DNA of 64,000 nucleotides from Macrocystis pyrifera. Taxonomy: Eukaryota > Sar > Phaeophyceae > Laminariales > Laminariaceae. Positions 53,782 through 63,969 of the stretch are shown here, piece by piece (within the stretch, counting starts at the first letter, position 1; the number at the start of each line of letters is the position of its first letter). The notes below the pieces were generated by a model. That model worked only from the letters and a program-made list of their open reading frames with translations, was not told the origin of the DNA and searched no databases. The stretch covers positions 124,001 to 188,000 of the forward strand of contig JASSKH010000012.1 in the NCBI GenBank assembly GCA_031763025.1, written 5' to 3'. A program made the translations under genes and the position numbers.

Positions 53782-55165
53782 GTGGGAGGAGCGGCAGGTG
53801 TGGCCGAAGAAGAGATCGGACGGCTAAGCAATACGGCAGAGGACAGCAGTGGGGGCCATCGGAGAGAGGAGAGTCCGGAAAAAAATACGGGTGAGAGCGA
53901 AGAAATGAGGACGACGGACAGAAGCAAGATGGGTGCAGAGAAACGCTTGTATGAACAGGAGGTGGAACGAGAGGTAGACAGGAGGATGCAGGCTTTAGGT
54001 GTACGCGGACAAACCCACGTTGCATGCAGTAAACTCATAGGCACGCATACAGAGCGCGCGGGGCACAGAGACCACGACATGGACAACTAGCGGGAGCCCC
54101 CGAGCAGCACGGGAGAACCCTTGAAGCGCTGGGGTGTTTCATACGAGACGAAAGCCTGGAGGAATCGGGGACAATTCGGCCCGAGAACGAAAAAGGAGCA
54201 AATAGGGCGTGAGGATAACCGGATTACGAAACTAGGAAGGTGGGAAGCAGGGGATAGAGGTTCCCAGAGAGAGATGTGACAGAGGAGGAAGGCGACTGGA
54301 CGAAAGGAAGAAGTGGGGGCCAAGGACAGTCGAGCTGGGAGGGGAAAAAGTGGGAGCTCGTAAAGAGGGGTGGACCATGGTCGGTGGGGTGGGAAGATTT
54401 GAGCGGGGAGTCGGAAGGAAAGCAAGGGGGATGGGTTGATGAGCCGAGGAGTGGGAGGGGAAACGACGGAGGCGGTTGGGGACGGGCGAATTCAGACAGG
54501 GGGGGGGGGGGGGGGGGATATAGGGCGACCCGGAACATAGCCGCTTCTTCAAGGAGCCTGAGCCAGCATTATGGACGCACGTGACAGGTGATTCATGCGG
54601 ATGGCGGATTACCGCCGTGGGGTTCCATGAAGGAACGGGCAATGTCATCACTGTGTCCGGGACTGATTTTCATGACCAGAAAAGACAAGATGGACCTGAT
54701 GAGCTTCGCCGACCTCGACCTGACATCGTACGCGAGGACAGAGCTGTCGGGCAAGTGCAGAAGCGAGGGTGGGATATCGTTGCCAGACATGGTGGAGGCT
54801 ACGACGAGCGTGATCGTGTACATGTCAACGCTGGTGACGGACGACAACACGCGGATGGGAAGGGAGGCATCGCATCGGGTGGGGATGCAGTGGGGGCGTC
54901 AGTTCCAAGAGGTGGAGGAAGGGATCAAACATTGTTACGTGACGAACCAAAGGGTGGTGGAGACAGAGGCCTTCGAGGAGGAGCTCACGAGGTGTTTCAA
55001 TGCGAACTTGATGAGGTTGGGGAGGCGGTGCGGATGAAGGCCATGGAGCTGAAAAGGAGAGGATCTACGTGGCCGACGGCCAAAGAGGCAGGGCCGTTTG
55101 CCGGAACCGACTTTTCGGGAAACAGCAACGTGGTTGCAGTTTGCGCCGCTACATATCAGGGCTGA
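53782..55165 (+). pseudogene. gag-like region of the DIRS-type element
   Basis: 53782-54090 encodes a highly charged helical peptide (KRLYEQEVEREVDRRMQALG). After a G19 run (54499-54517), 54588-55037 encodes a 149-codon frame with MSFADLDLTSYARTELSGKC and ASHRVGMQWGRQFQEVEEG. The last stretch, in a shifted frame to 55165, reads TWPTAKEAGPFAGTDFSGNS. No family motif is decisive; position before the RT makes gag the best guess. Confidence 0.5.
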
Positions 55166-55594
55166 GTACGGGTGGAAGAAGGGGGGGGGGGGGGGGCATG
55201 GGGGGGGGGGGGGCTTCACTGAGAGCAACCAACGAGGAGGTGAAGGGCGAGAGTATGCGGAGAGAAACCGCCGGGAAGGACACTGGCGGGGGGAGAAGGA
55301 TAGAGCAGGGGGGGGGGGGGGGGGGGGGGTCGACAAGACACGCGGGCCAGCAGGAAGGTTTTTTTCTTCAAGAAGGATGGGCATTGCCCGTATATGGAGA
55401 GATGGGGGGACTATAAGTTCAATCATGGGCGGGAAAAGAGGGGACGCGACGAGAAAAGTGGGGGGGGACGGAAGGAGAAGTGGCCGCCCGGGGGTGGGGA
55501 AAAGGGGGGGGGCGGAAAGAGAAGGAGGCGCGAATGATGACACGGGCTCTGCTGATGTGCGGAGCCAGCCGGGGAGACGCGAGGGAGGGAGGAG

Positions 55595-56938
55595 GTGCAG
55601 GCGCAAGGTGGAGGTCATCGCGGGGAACAGCACAGCTGGGAGACGACCGTCCCAGAGGGGTGGGCGCCCGGGTCCATCAGATTTGTCAACTCTGGTGCGG
55701 TGAAGCAGAAAGGGGGAAAAGGGGGTGAGGACGGAGGGGGGAAAGAAGGAGGGCGTAGTGAAGGGGCAGTGCAAGCAGAGGGGGGGTGGCCATGCACGGA
55801 ACGAGGGAGGAGATGCGTGGCGGGGCCGTGCAGGGATCGAGAGGGGGGGACGCGCGAGGGACGTGCACAAGGAACGAGAGGGGCAGTCCGCGGCGGGGCC
55901 GTGGATAGATCTAGAGAGGTGGCGCACAGCTACGAGACAGAGGGGGGGGCGTACTGCGGGACAGTGCACGGAATGAGAGGGGAGGCGTGCGGCGAGGCCA
56001 CACGCGGGACAGGAGGGGAGGTGCGCGGCGGGGCCGTGCACGGAATAAAGGGGGAGATGCGCGGCGGGGCCGTGCAGAGATCGAGAGGGGAGAGGCGCGA
56101 GGAGCGCTCACAAGGAATGAGAAGGGAAGTCCGCGGCGGGGTCGCGGACAGGTCGAGAAGGGGGGGTGCGCGGTGGGGCCGCACCCCGAATAAGAGGAAG
56201 GGTCATGCACGGAACGAGGAGGGAGATGCGCGGCAGGGCCATGCACGGAACCAGGAGGGAGATGCGCGGCGGGGCCGTGCAGGGATCGAGAGGGGAGACG
56301 CGAGACGGGTGCGCACAAGGAACGAGAGGGGAAATCCGCGAGCAGGCCGTGGACAGATCGAGAGGGGGTGTGCGCGGCGGGGCCGCACACGGGAAAAAAA
56401 AACAGGAGAGGCACGGCGGGGCCGTGCACGGAACGAGCGGCGAGATGCGCGGCGGGGGGCCGTGAATGGAACAAGAGGGGAGACGCGCGGGGGAGGCGCA
56501 CAACAACCGGAAGAAACCCGCGGTTGGACCGTGGACAGATCGGGAGGGGAAGGGCGCGGCGGGGTCGCACAAGAAACAAAAGAGGAGGAGCGCGGCGGGG
56601 CCGTGCACGGAACGAGGGGGGAGTTGCACGGCGGGGCTGTGCAGAGAACGAAAGGGAAGACGCACGGGGGCGGCGCACAAGGCACGAGTGGGAGAGTTCG
56701 CGGCTGGGCCGTGTTCATATCGAGGGGGGAGGCGCGCGGCGGGGCCGGGGGCGGAACAAGAGAAAAAGGGCGTGGTGTGGTGGCCGTGCACGGAGCGAGG
56801 GGGGAGATAAGCGGCAAGGCCGGAGAAGGGACGGGGGTGCTACAGGCGCGGGCAGTGGAGTGGGAAGAGTCACGACAGTGTAAGGGGGCGTTAGGGTTGC
56901 TGAAGAGGACACGGGGTGAGACGACAAAACGAGATTGA
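55595..56938 (+). repeat. Arg/Gly-rich minisatellite, 36-bp unit, open for 447 codons
   Basis: The DNA unit is a variant of GCGCGGCGGGGCCGTGCACG followed by GAACGAGAGGGGAGAT. It codes a 12-residue repeat of the type RGEMRGGAVHGT or RGEVRGGAVDRS, many times over. The frame is open from 55595 to TGA at 56936 and is the same frame as the first RT segment. Two other frames are also long because the period is a multiple of three. RGG-type repeats often bind RNA, but a selected function here is unproven. It lies between gag and RT. Confidence 0.7.
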
Positions 56939-57027
56939 CTGGTACGGGTGGTGGCGGAGGTAGGAGGAAGTTGTTACAACTGGAGGGAGGTGATTTAGCG
57001 AAGGTGGTGGGGGGGGCGGGGGGGGAG

Positions 57028-57603
57028 TTACTGGCTCCCCAATATGGATGTGGAGCGGTTGAGGAGATGTTTCGGGATAAAGCACAAAATAGACAAATTC
57101 GAACGGCGAGAGCAGATGGCGAGGGTGGGCATGCCGGTCGATGTAGATCCAGGGGGTATTCTCGAACGCGAGCTGGCGTACGAGAACCATAGTAGCGCCG
57201 ACAGGCACCCGAACGAGGCGAGGGAGAAGGCGGTGGGCGACGTCAAGTACGGGAGAGCGTTTGTGGTTTCAGTGAGATTGGCGACGATGGTGCGAGACCT
57301 GCGGGTGAACCAAGTGGGAGTGGTAGACGAAAAAGGGAAGAGGAGAATCATCCATGATGCGACTTTCAGCGGCGAGCCAAAGGGGGACGAGGGGGGGGGG
57401 GGGGGCGGCCAGTGAACGAGACGACGTATTGGGACCAGATCCCGGAGTGCCACGTGGCGGACGTGATGATCCAGATCGTGTGGAGGATCCTGGGGCTGAG
57501 GGATAAATTCGGGAAGGGAAGGAGGACACTGATACAAAAAATGGACGTGAAGAGCGCCTTTCGTCAAGTGGGGGTGGACCCGGCAGGGGCCGTAAACGTC
57601 GGA
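57028..57603 (+). pseudogene. DIRS-type reverse transcriptase, N-terminal part
   Basis: 57044-57390 reads YGRAFVVSVRLATMVRDLRV and KGKRRIIHDATFSGE, the start of the RT fingers. A G15 run (57391-57405) shifts the frame, and the reading resumes with TTYWDQIPECHVADVMIQI and LIQKMDVKSAFRQVGVDP, which contains the first catalytic Asp. The coding is cut at 57603 by the LTR element and continues in the same frame at 61016. Confidence 0.85.
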
Positions 57604-57797
57604 TGTTAATAAATCCCAGGCGAAGAACGAAGATGATTCAGGTTTTTAGTATTGTTTTCCCGGCAGGGTAGAGGCAGAATGAGTCACCATGTGGGTATCA
57701 CGTACACCCACAGAAGCAACCACCAAGTAACCCATCATAAGCCAATATCCCGAATAGTCCTGAAACCGTTAAAATACTGAACAAGCACATTCGAACA
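57604..57797 (-). repeat. LTR of the nested element, left copy
   Basis: Starts TGTTAATAAATCCCAGGCG and ends CACATTCGAACA. It is collinear and equal in length to the right copy. If the element is in minus orientation this is the 3' LTR; the complement of 57798-57822 (GAAAAAGCAAGGAGTG) would be its polypurine tract. Confidence 0.92.
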
Positions 57798-58704
57798 CAC
57801 TCCTTGCTTTTTCAGCAAAACAGAAATGACAATTCAAGAGAACAGAACAAAACTTGTCTCCATGTTCAAAAATCAACTAAAATAACTCAAGAGGAAACCT
57901 GTACCTTACAAGCAAAAACCTCTCCCTCCCGTATGAAACTACTGCAGATCTCCTTTGCAACAGCTCAATGCCTAAAAATAATAAAACCATAGAGATAGAT
58001 AAATGATAGAACTCGCGAGGAACCCCGTTCCCCGACACACACGTCTTCCTGTGCCTCCTACTCCCGCCATAAATTCTCAGATCGTAGCGGTAACGCGAGA
58101 TGCCTAATATCTTTCCCTATAGAGTTTGCCCGGCGCATACTATTCCCGAAACAATATCCGTTTGTGGTCGGAACCTAAAACCCCACTTCCTGCTTCTGGT
58201 TCAGTTCACTAGCTCTCCTTGTTCCATGGAAATACTTCATCTTCCTTCTCATCAACCAAGTTTTTTTTCACCCACTTAAAAGTTTGCAAAAACAATAGTG
58301 GAGGTAAAATAACCAATAATCATGAATATGTATACCCATACCCACAAAAATTCATCTTCCCACTTGCGAACAAGATTTCAATCACCCATCAAGTTCAGAA
58401 ATACAATATTGGTGGTAGAACAACCCATCAAGAATAAGCATACCCTCCCTTGTTCTGCAACCAATAGGCGGCAGTACAAAGACAAATCCCTGCCAAACTC
58501 AATGAAATCAGTATCCTCCAATACCGCTGCATCTGCAATACACCTCTCAAGGTGCACCACGCACTCCTCATTCGCCAATCCGTCAACTAATAAATATCAG
58601 TCCCACCAGTCACCTTCTGGTCCTGTCTATACCACAAAGACTGTTTGATTTGAACATGAAAATGTATTAATTTCAAAACTCCAGACAAACAAAAAGGCTA
58701 TGTA

Positions 58705-59345
58705 TACCGTCGAGTAGACGATAGTATACCTCCCTACCATTTGCGACTTCCCCGGAGAAAAAAAATATGTTCCATCCCATTCAGAGATCCCTAACCAGTG
58801 GTAAATTATACATATCCTATATATCATTCACCACGTACCCGACGGGAAAGACGATGACTACCGCATAATTTTATCCCGAACACGTCGAAAATGGTTTCTA
58901 TCAAATACGACTTAACCGGACAATTCGCACCAAGTCGAAAATGACAAATCTCTATTTGACGAACCTACAGTAGACGATACTATACCTTCTTCGTACCATT
59001 CACGACTTTCCCGACATACAAAATATAATACATACTCTTCAGATCTCCGTAACCAGTAATAAACGATACATATACCTATATATCATCCACCACCTACCCG
59101 GAAAGAACGACAACTATTACGAAGGTCCATAGTTAATAGGACCTATGGTGTATATAAAAAACTATATATTTGCGTATTTTTACTAACAAAATTTGGTCCC
59201 ATTAACTATGGACCCCCGTAATATTATATTAATATGGTATTCCCTAAAATGTCGTACACGGTGTGTATCGACTTTTCTATCCGGAACGAATCTAAATCTA
59301 GTCGAAAATGACATATCTCCATTTGTACGATCAGAAACGTATTTC
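58705..59345. repeat. Diverged tandem duplication of about 265 bp inside the nested element
   Basis: GTAGACGATASTATACCT, TACCATTYRCGACTT, TCMGAKMTCCSTAACCAGT, CATATMCTATATATCAT and GTCGAAAATGACA-like landmarks occur in order at about 58708-58960 and 58970-59315. The second unit is longer because it contains a MITE. The rest of 57.8-60.2 kb is AT-rich and shows no gene. Confidence 0.75.
59115..59223. mobile_element. 109-bp TA-flanked MITE, copy 3
   Basis: TA-TTACGAAGGTCCATAGTTAA and TTAACTATGGACCCCCGTAA-TA are the inverted ends, with two mismatches in the left arm. The centre ATTTTTACTAACAAAATTTGG matches the other copies. It sits in the second unit of the tandem duplication; the first unit lacks it. 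Confidence 0.9.
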
Positions 59346-60274
59346 GACCGACAGGTGTATCCAATCGCAAGAGAAAACTACTCCTCCGAATATCCACCAG
59401 AAATACTAGACATAACCTCCCGCCTGCGAAGTAGCCGCATCACTAAAAAGCTCCAGCTGGCGAGATACCTGTCTGTCCACTTCACGACCTTCCCGCAACA
59501 TAAATACACCCTTGCCCACAGACTCCCTCCAAGCCTTTGAAATATGCGATATTAATGTATGGTATTTGTCCAGTTGCTCTTCTGGGCCTGCCCACATCGA
59601 ACACGGAGCGCAACGAAGCGCAGTGGATGTCGTATTCGGCAGGAACATTTCCAACAAAAACACGAAAATACGACTTTTCAACTACCAGGAGGGGGGGGTG
59701 GGGGAGTATTCACGTATATCTTCCAGAAAAAGAAGCCCAAACGATACTTGCGTAGGTATCATCTATCAGTACCTCATTATCGCACATTTCATACGTACTC
59801 GTACGTACTACGAATCAATTCACGAAATTTCTACCCTCGTCGTAAAAAGAAACAAACTTCACAGTGTAATGATAGTGGATCAAAGACCCACCATTACGAG
59901 TGTAGACGCTATCCCCTTGCCCCCCGTATTGCTGGACCCACAAAAGGACCCAGCGGACGATCCAACCACGCCTGCCCCACCCACGACCTCCCGCTGCTGC
60001 GGCTGCTGCTGACCGTCCACGGCTGCTGCTGCTGTTTCTGACCTCCCGCTGCTGCTGCTCCTGCTGCTGCTGTCGTCGTGCACACGACTGCAGTGTCATG
60101 CGACTTGTTGCCGATGCAGACGTGCCCCCCTTCGTTTCTAGTACTGCTGCAGCAGCACCCGATTCCCCCCACGTCCGCTCCCTCGACCACTGCCACACCG
60201 TAGTCGAGTGCGCGTATCACGTGCGCGAATTTCCCGACCATGCCACATGGGTGTCCGGGTGCACACGGCCTGGC

Positions 60275-60785
60275 TCACCGTGCTACTTCACCCGAAAATA
60301 TGCAGATATGTCTCCCATTCCCACAGCTCCTAGCCCCACCACAACCTCCCTGGGTGAGGTGCGCACGTAAAGTTTCGCACGACTTGTTATCCTCCGTGTC
60401 ACTCCCCACGGAGGCGCCTACGGTTTTGTTGCTCCCACCGCAAGACTTTTTCTTCTCCATGTAGCACGCCGTCGTATCTCCGGCATACTCCAAGAGCACC
60501 AACACAGCTTCCGCTCCCTTTTCCATCGTGGTGGCCATCTTCCGCGGAAACGCGTTTACCCTCCCGGCTCCCGTCGCCAACTTCGGAATGATCCGACGAT
60601 GGCTTTGCAGCATCCCTCCCTGCTCCAACTACGGTAGATTGCGGCTGCCCTCTACCGGACTCAATCTGCGCCATCACCTCGAGAAGCTGGGCGTTCGTTT
60701 GACGGTCCTCTCCGTCTGCGGCCCCCCGCTTCAGCCCCTCGAGCGCAAGGCCCTGCCCCAATACCTCTACTTGGTCACCCATGAG
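60275..60785 (-). pseudogene. Possible gag remnant of the nested LTR element
   Basis: From 60785 the minus strand reads MGDQVEVLGQGLALEGLKRG and an acidic/Gln-rich helix to about 60600, then, after an apparent one-base shift, RKMATTMEKGAEAVLVLLEY and a Cys/Gly-rich tail ending near 60275. Position just after the inferred 5' LTR suits gag. No zinc knuckle or other diagnostic motif is visible, so a captured host fragment is also possible. Confidence 0.35.
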
Positions 60786-60816
60786 CCTAGGTTGCCAACG
60801 TTGACAGACTCTAGAG

Positions 60817-61010
60817 TGTTGATAAATCCCAGCCGAAGAACGAAGATGATTCAGGTTTTTGGTATTATTCTCCGGGCAGGGTAGAGACAGAATGAGTGAC
60901 CATGTGGGTATCACGTACACCCACAGAAGCAGCCACCAAGCAACCCATAATAAGCCAATATCGCGAATAGTCATGAAACCGTCAAAATACTGAACACGCA
61001 CGTTCGAACA
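60817..61010 (-). repeat. LTR of the nested element, right copy
   Basis: Starts TGTTGATAAATCCCAGCCG and ends CACGTTCGAACA. In minus orientation this is the 5' LTR. A TGG-initiated stretch (TGGCAACCTAGGCTC) lies about 18 bp inside on the minus strand and might be a primer binding site, though the distance is unusual. Confidence 0.92.
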
Positions 61011-61560
61011 TCGGATACGTCCGGTTCGGGTGGAGGGGGAGCCCCGGGTGGTGGGGGGTATTGGCCAGTACCATTCAACAAGCGCAACGACAGACGATCC
61101 GAGGATCCTGGCGGCAGTAGTGGCGGCTGCAGCGCATGTCCGGGTCGCAGCGGACACGGGAGCAGAGGTGGAACCGTTGCCAGAGAGTTGCACAGTCGAG
61201 GCGGTAGAGGGGGGGGGGGGGGGGGGCAGAGGACACAGCGTGGGTGGTGTTCTTCATTCACGACGCGGTGTCGGTGGAGGTACAGTGCGAACCGGACGGG
61301 GGGAGATGCATAGCGCTGGCGCAACCACTAGCGTCGATTCATTTTCAGGCCATGGGGGAGAGGAGAGAGAGGGGAGAGCCGCTGCTGTCGCACAAGAGGG
61401 TCACGGACTGAGCACCACAGCAGAAAGTGCTGGGGCTCAACTTGAACACGGAAAAATGACGATATCATTGCCACCCAGGAAGATCAGGGAGTTGCAGGAG
61501 ATGCTGGAGGAGTGGCCCGAGAGGAGGCGCACGGCGACGGTACGGGAAGTTCTCGTGTTG
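61011..61560 (+). pseudogene. DIRS-type reverse transcriptase, C-terminal part
   Basis: Resumes with GYVRFGWRGSPGWWGVLAST, an RT motif typical of the DIRS group. A G18 run (61209-61226) breaks the frame. The active-site box reads VVFFIHDAVSV, where the family has Asp-Asp; the first Asp is His here. The thumb continues VLGLNLNTEKMTISLPPRKI after an in-frame TGA near 61410. Confidence 0.8.
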
Positions 61561-62295
61561 GTGGGAAAACTGCACCACGTAGCGTACGTGATCTGGTCAG
61601 AGAGGTATTTCGTGCGGCGTCTTCTGCAGCTTCGCAAGCTGCATCTGAATGGTCAGGAGAAAAGGGAAGGGGCGGGGGCGTTGGGAAGGAGTAGGAAGAA
61701 GGCGAAAGCTACGAGGGTGTTAAGATTAACGGAGGAATTCATGGCAGACATGGGGTGGTGGAGATGGGGCCTGAAGGAGGGCATGGACGGGGACGGAGAA
61801 AGGTTGGCCTCGCCGTTCTTCAGATTCGTGAAGCAGAGCCACAAAAGGACATGGTTTTCGGACGCGTCGTTCGAAGCTGTTGGGGGGATGTGCATGGACA
61901 CGGGGGTGTACTGGAGATACAGCCTGTCAGAGGAGGAGAGGAAGAGGACAATTAGGAGCAGGAAGGGCGGGGACAGGAATCGATTGTCTATCAACGTTCT
62001 GGAGTTGATGAGAATGGTGATGAGAGCTTACGTGATGATAGTGATCAGGAGGGATAGGATCAGGAGGGATAGACCAACGAAGGAAGGGGAGTCGGTGCTG
62101 ATGAGGGAGGACAGTTCATCGGTGGTGCAGTGGGCAATTGCGGGGGGGGGGGGAAAGGGAGGAGAGGTCGGGGGGGATGATGAGGATTATGGGGGTGTTG
62201 GAGAGGATAGAAGGGTGGAGCTTCCAGGCAAACCACGTGCAGGGCGTGGAAAATGTCCTGGCGGACGGGATAACGAGGTGGAAGGAGAGTGAAAT
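61560..62295 (+). pseudogene. RNase H domain of the DIRS-type element
   Basis: After the RT connection (VREVLVLVGKLHHVAYVIWS) the domain shows RTWFSDASFEAVGG (first Asp), SINVLELMRMVMRAY (Glu) and LMREDSSSVVQWAI (second Asp), spaced as in DIRS RNase H. A G-run near 62143-62152 shifts the frame, then SFQANHVQGVENVLADGITR gives the last His/Asp box. All catalytic acids appear present. It would degrade the RNA strand of the RNA-DNA hybrid. Confidence 0.82.
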
Positions 62296-62329
62296 CCAAA
62301 CCAGGCTGACCGCAGAACATCCCACTGTC

Positions 62330-63517
62330 CTATGGCAGGCCCAGGAGTTCGGATTGGAGGGGAAAGAGATGTGTTCAGAGCTTTTGCGCGCTGCTACGCA
62401 CTCGGACGAGTTGCGAAGTCGACTAAGAAGGCTTATGCGCAAGGTTGGAGGATGTGGGTGAGCTGGAGGGTGATGCGGGGAAAGGGGAATTGGCTGGGGG
62501 GGGAGATGAACGAGTGGGAGCTGGTAAAAGAGCTGACCAAGTTCATGGCCTACTGCTGTGCGGAGAGGAAGAACAAGGAGTCGACCGTGGCGAGAAAGCT
62601 GGTAGCGATGAACCTTTACCACGAGCAGAAAGCTGGTAGCGATGAACGTTTACCACGAGCAGTGGGTGGGGTTGTCCTTGGCGCTGCAGCATTTCAAGAT
62701 CAAGGTGGTGAAAACGGGATCAAGAGGGCGCACGTCGAGGCCGGGAACTAAACGCGGGTGAGGAGACCGCTAACATGGGAGATGATCAAGGTGATGGAGG
62801 AGAGCATAGGGGAGTGGGGCGTGGGGGGGAGGATAGCGTGGATCGGCTTGGCATTGTCGTACAAGCTGTTGCTGAGGGCATCGGAATAGTTTGCAAAGGA
62901 GGGGGGGGGGGGTGCACCAGGTTTACCGCTTGAGGAGGGGGAGGCGTACAGCTGGGGCCGGAGAGGCGGGGGGCGGCGGACACCGTGGAGGTGCATTTCA
63001 AAGGAGGAAAAGGGGACCAAGGGAGGAAAGGGGTGGTCATGGTGAGGACGAACGGGGAAACGGGGGGGGGGGGGGGGGGGGGAACGCGGTGGACTTGTTG
63101 CTGGAGCTGTTAGAGTACTACTGGACAAGAATCCCTGAAGGAGAGAGCACGCCGCTGATGGCCTACAGGAGCGGCGGGAAGTGGAAGCTTTGGACGAGAG
63201 GGTAGGCGACGTACTGTCTGAGGAGCGGGCTGGAGAGGGTGAGTGAGAAATGGCGATCGCAAGGTAAAAGAGCAGGGGCCGAGCTGATACCGGAGGAATT
63301 CGCGCTGCACTCAGGGAGCACAGGAGGAGCAACGAGGCTGACGAAGATGGGAGCCCCACCGTGGGTGATTCAGAGGGAAGGGAGGTGGGCGTCGCAGGCT
63401 TTTATGGGATACGTGAGGTCGGATGTGGAGGATCCCCTGTGGATCTCCAGAGTGCTAGTGGGTAGGACGGGCAAGCCGAGTAGGCAGCAGGGGCAGGGGA
63501 CCAAGTGGGGCGTGTAG
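62330..63517 (+). pseudogene. Tyrosine recombinase of the DIRS-type element (inactivated)
   Basis: N-terminal SAM-like part: AKSTKKAYAQGWRMWVSWRV, then LTKFMAYCCAERKNKESTVA (62400-62620). A short direct duplication of about 34 bp occurs at 62596-62660. The catalytic part has IAWIGLALSYKLLLRASE, a TAG directly after it, a G12 and a G21 run, and then ALHSGSTGGATRLTKMGAPP and IQREGRWASQAFMGYVRSDV (63300-63415). The usual His-x-x-Arg box is His-Ser-Gly-Ser, so the second catalytic Arg is lost. The enzyme family would insert circular cDNA by site-specific recombination. Confidence 0.85.
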
Positions 63518-63562
63518 GGGGGGGGGGGGTGTACTCGATAGGAGAGATGTACTCGATCTCAT

Positions 63563-63934
63563 GCATGGCCGTAGTCGTACGACCATAGACCCTCGCATCC
63601 CTACAATGCCGGGACGGAGCAATGTCGGGTTTTCACCGACCAGGCAGACATTGCTTGCACCAAGCGCGAAGCGCCGTGAGGTGTCCGGCGAAGGGTGAGC
63701 TGCATCCTACTAAGAACCGCTTGTGAGGCGAACTTGCATATGGATCACAGCTTCAATGAGTTAGTTTAATTTCCGGTGTGGCCACTTCCAGAGACAGCAA
63801 TGAGAGTACTATGTAACTGCCTCTTGGGTGTCGTACCTTGAACACTACGTGATACGATCAATTCCCTTGTGCAGAGTAAAGGTTCTTTACTTCGCACAAA
63901 TGATCTAACTACACGACCAGCTGTGGGCGACCGC

Positions 63935-63968
<34 letters not shown>
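63563..63968 (+). mobile_element. Retroposon with poly(A) tail, copy 2 (plus)
   Basis: Homologous to the complement of 26727-27140 and ends in an uninterrupted A-run of about 31 bases (63937-63967). Landmarks: GGCCGTAGTCGTACGACCAT, GACCAGGCAGACATTGCTTG and GCCACTTCCAGAGACAGCAA. It starts about 35 bp after the last readable part of the recombinase. The long pure tail indicates reverse transcription from a polyadenylated RNA and a fairly recent insertion. Confidence 0.8.

Positions 63969-63969
<1 letters not shown>

Larger units (their letters stand above)
57604..61010 (-). mobile_element. Non-autonomous LTR retrotransposon inserted in the DIRS-type RT
   Basis: Two 194-bp LTRs (57604-57797 and 60817-61010), each TG...CA, bound a 3,019-bp interior. 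TCGGA directly precedes the left LTR (57599-57603) and directly follows the right one (61011-61015), a 5-bp target duplication. The LTRs differ at roughly twenty positions, so insertion is not very recent. Minus orientation is inferred from a purine-rich tract next to the left LTR on that strand and from the only plausible coding. The interior has no RT or integrase. Confidence 0.92.
53613..63530 (+). mobile_element. DIRS/Ngaro-type tyrosine-recombinase retrotransposon (interrupted)
   Basis: Order on the plus strand: gag-like frames, an Arg/Gly-rich repeat region, RT, RNase H, then tyrosine recombinase, with no integrase. This layout defines tyrosine-recombinase retroelements. A 3,407-bp LTR element (57604-61010) splits the RT. 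The remaining sequence is about 6.5 kb. Split direct repeats were not identified, so both outer limits are approximate. At least eight G-runs of 12-22 bases lie on the sense strand, several of which break the frames. Confidence 0.82.

Noticed and set aside
54935..56041. 368-aa minus-strand Pro/Ser-rich frame
   Set aside because: It lies opposite the gag-like and G-run region of the DIRS-type element; its composition comes from C-runs on the antisense strand.
55911..56791. Long minus-strand Arg/Pro/Ser-rich open frames (up to 255 codons)
   Set aside because: They are complementary frames of the 36-bp RGG minisatellite, open because the period is a multiple of three.
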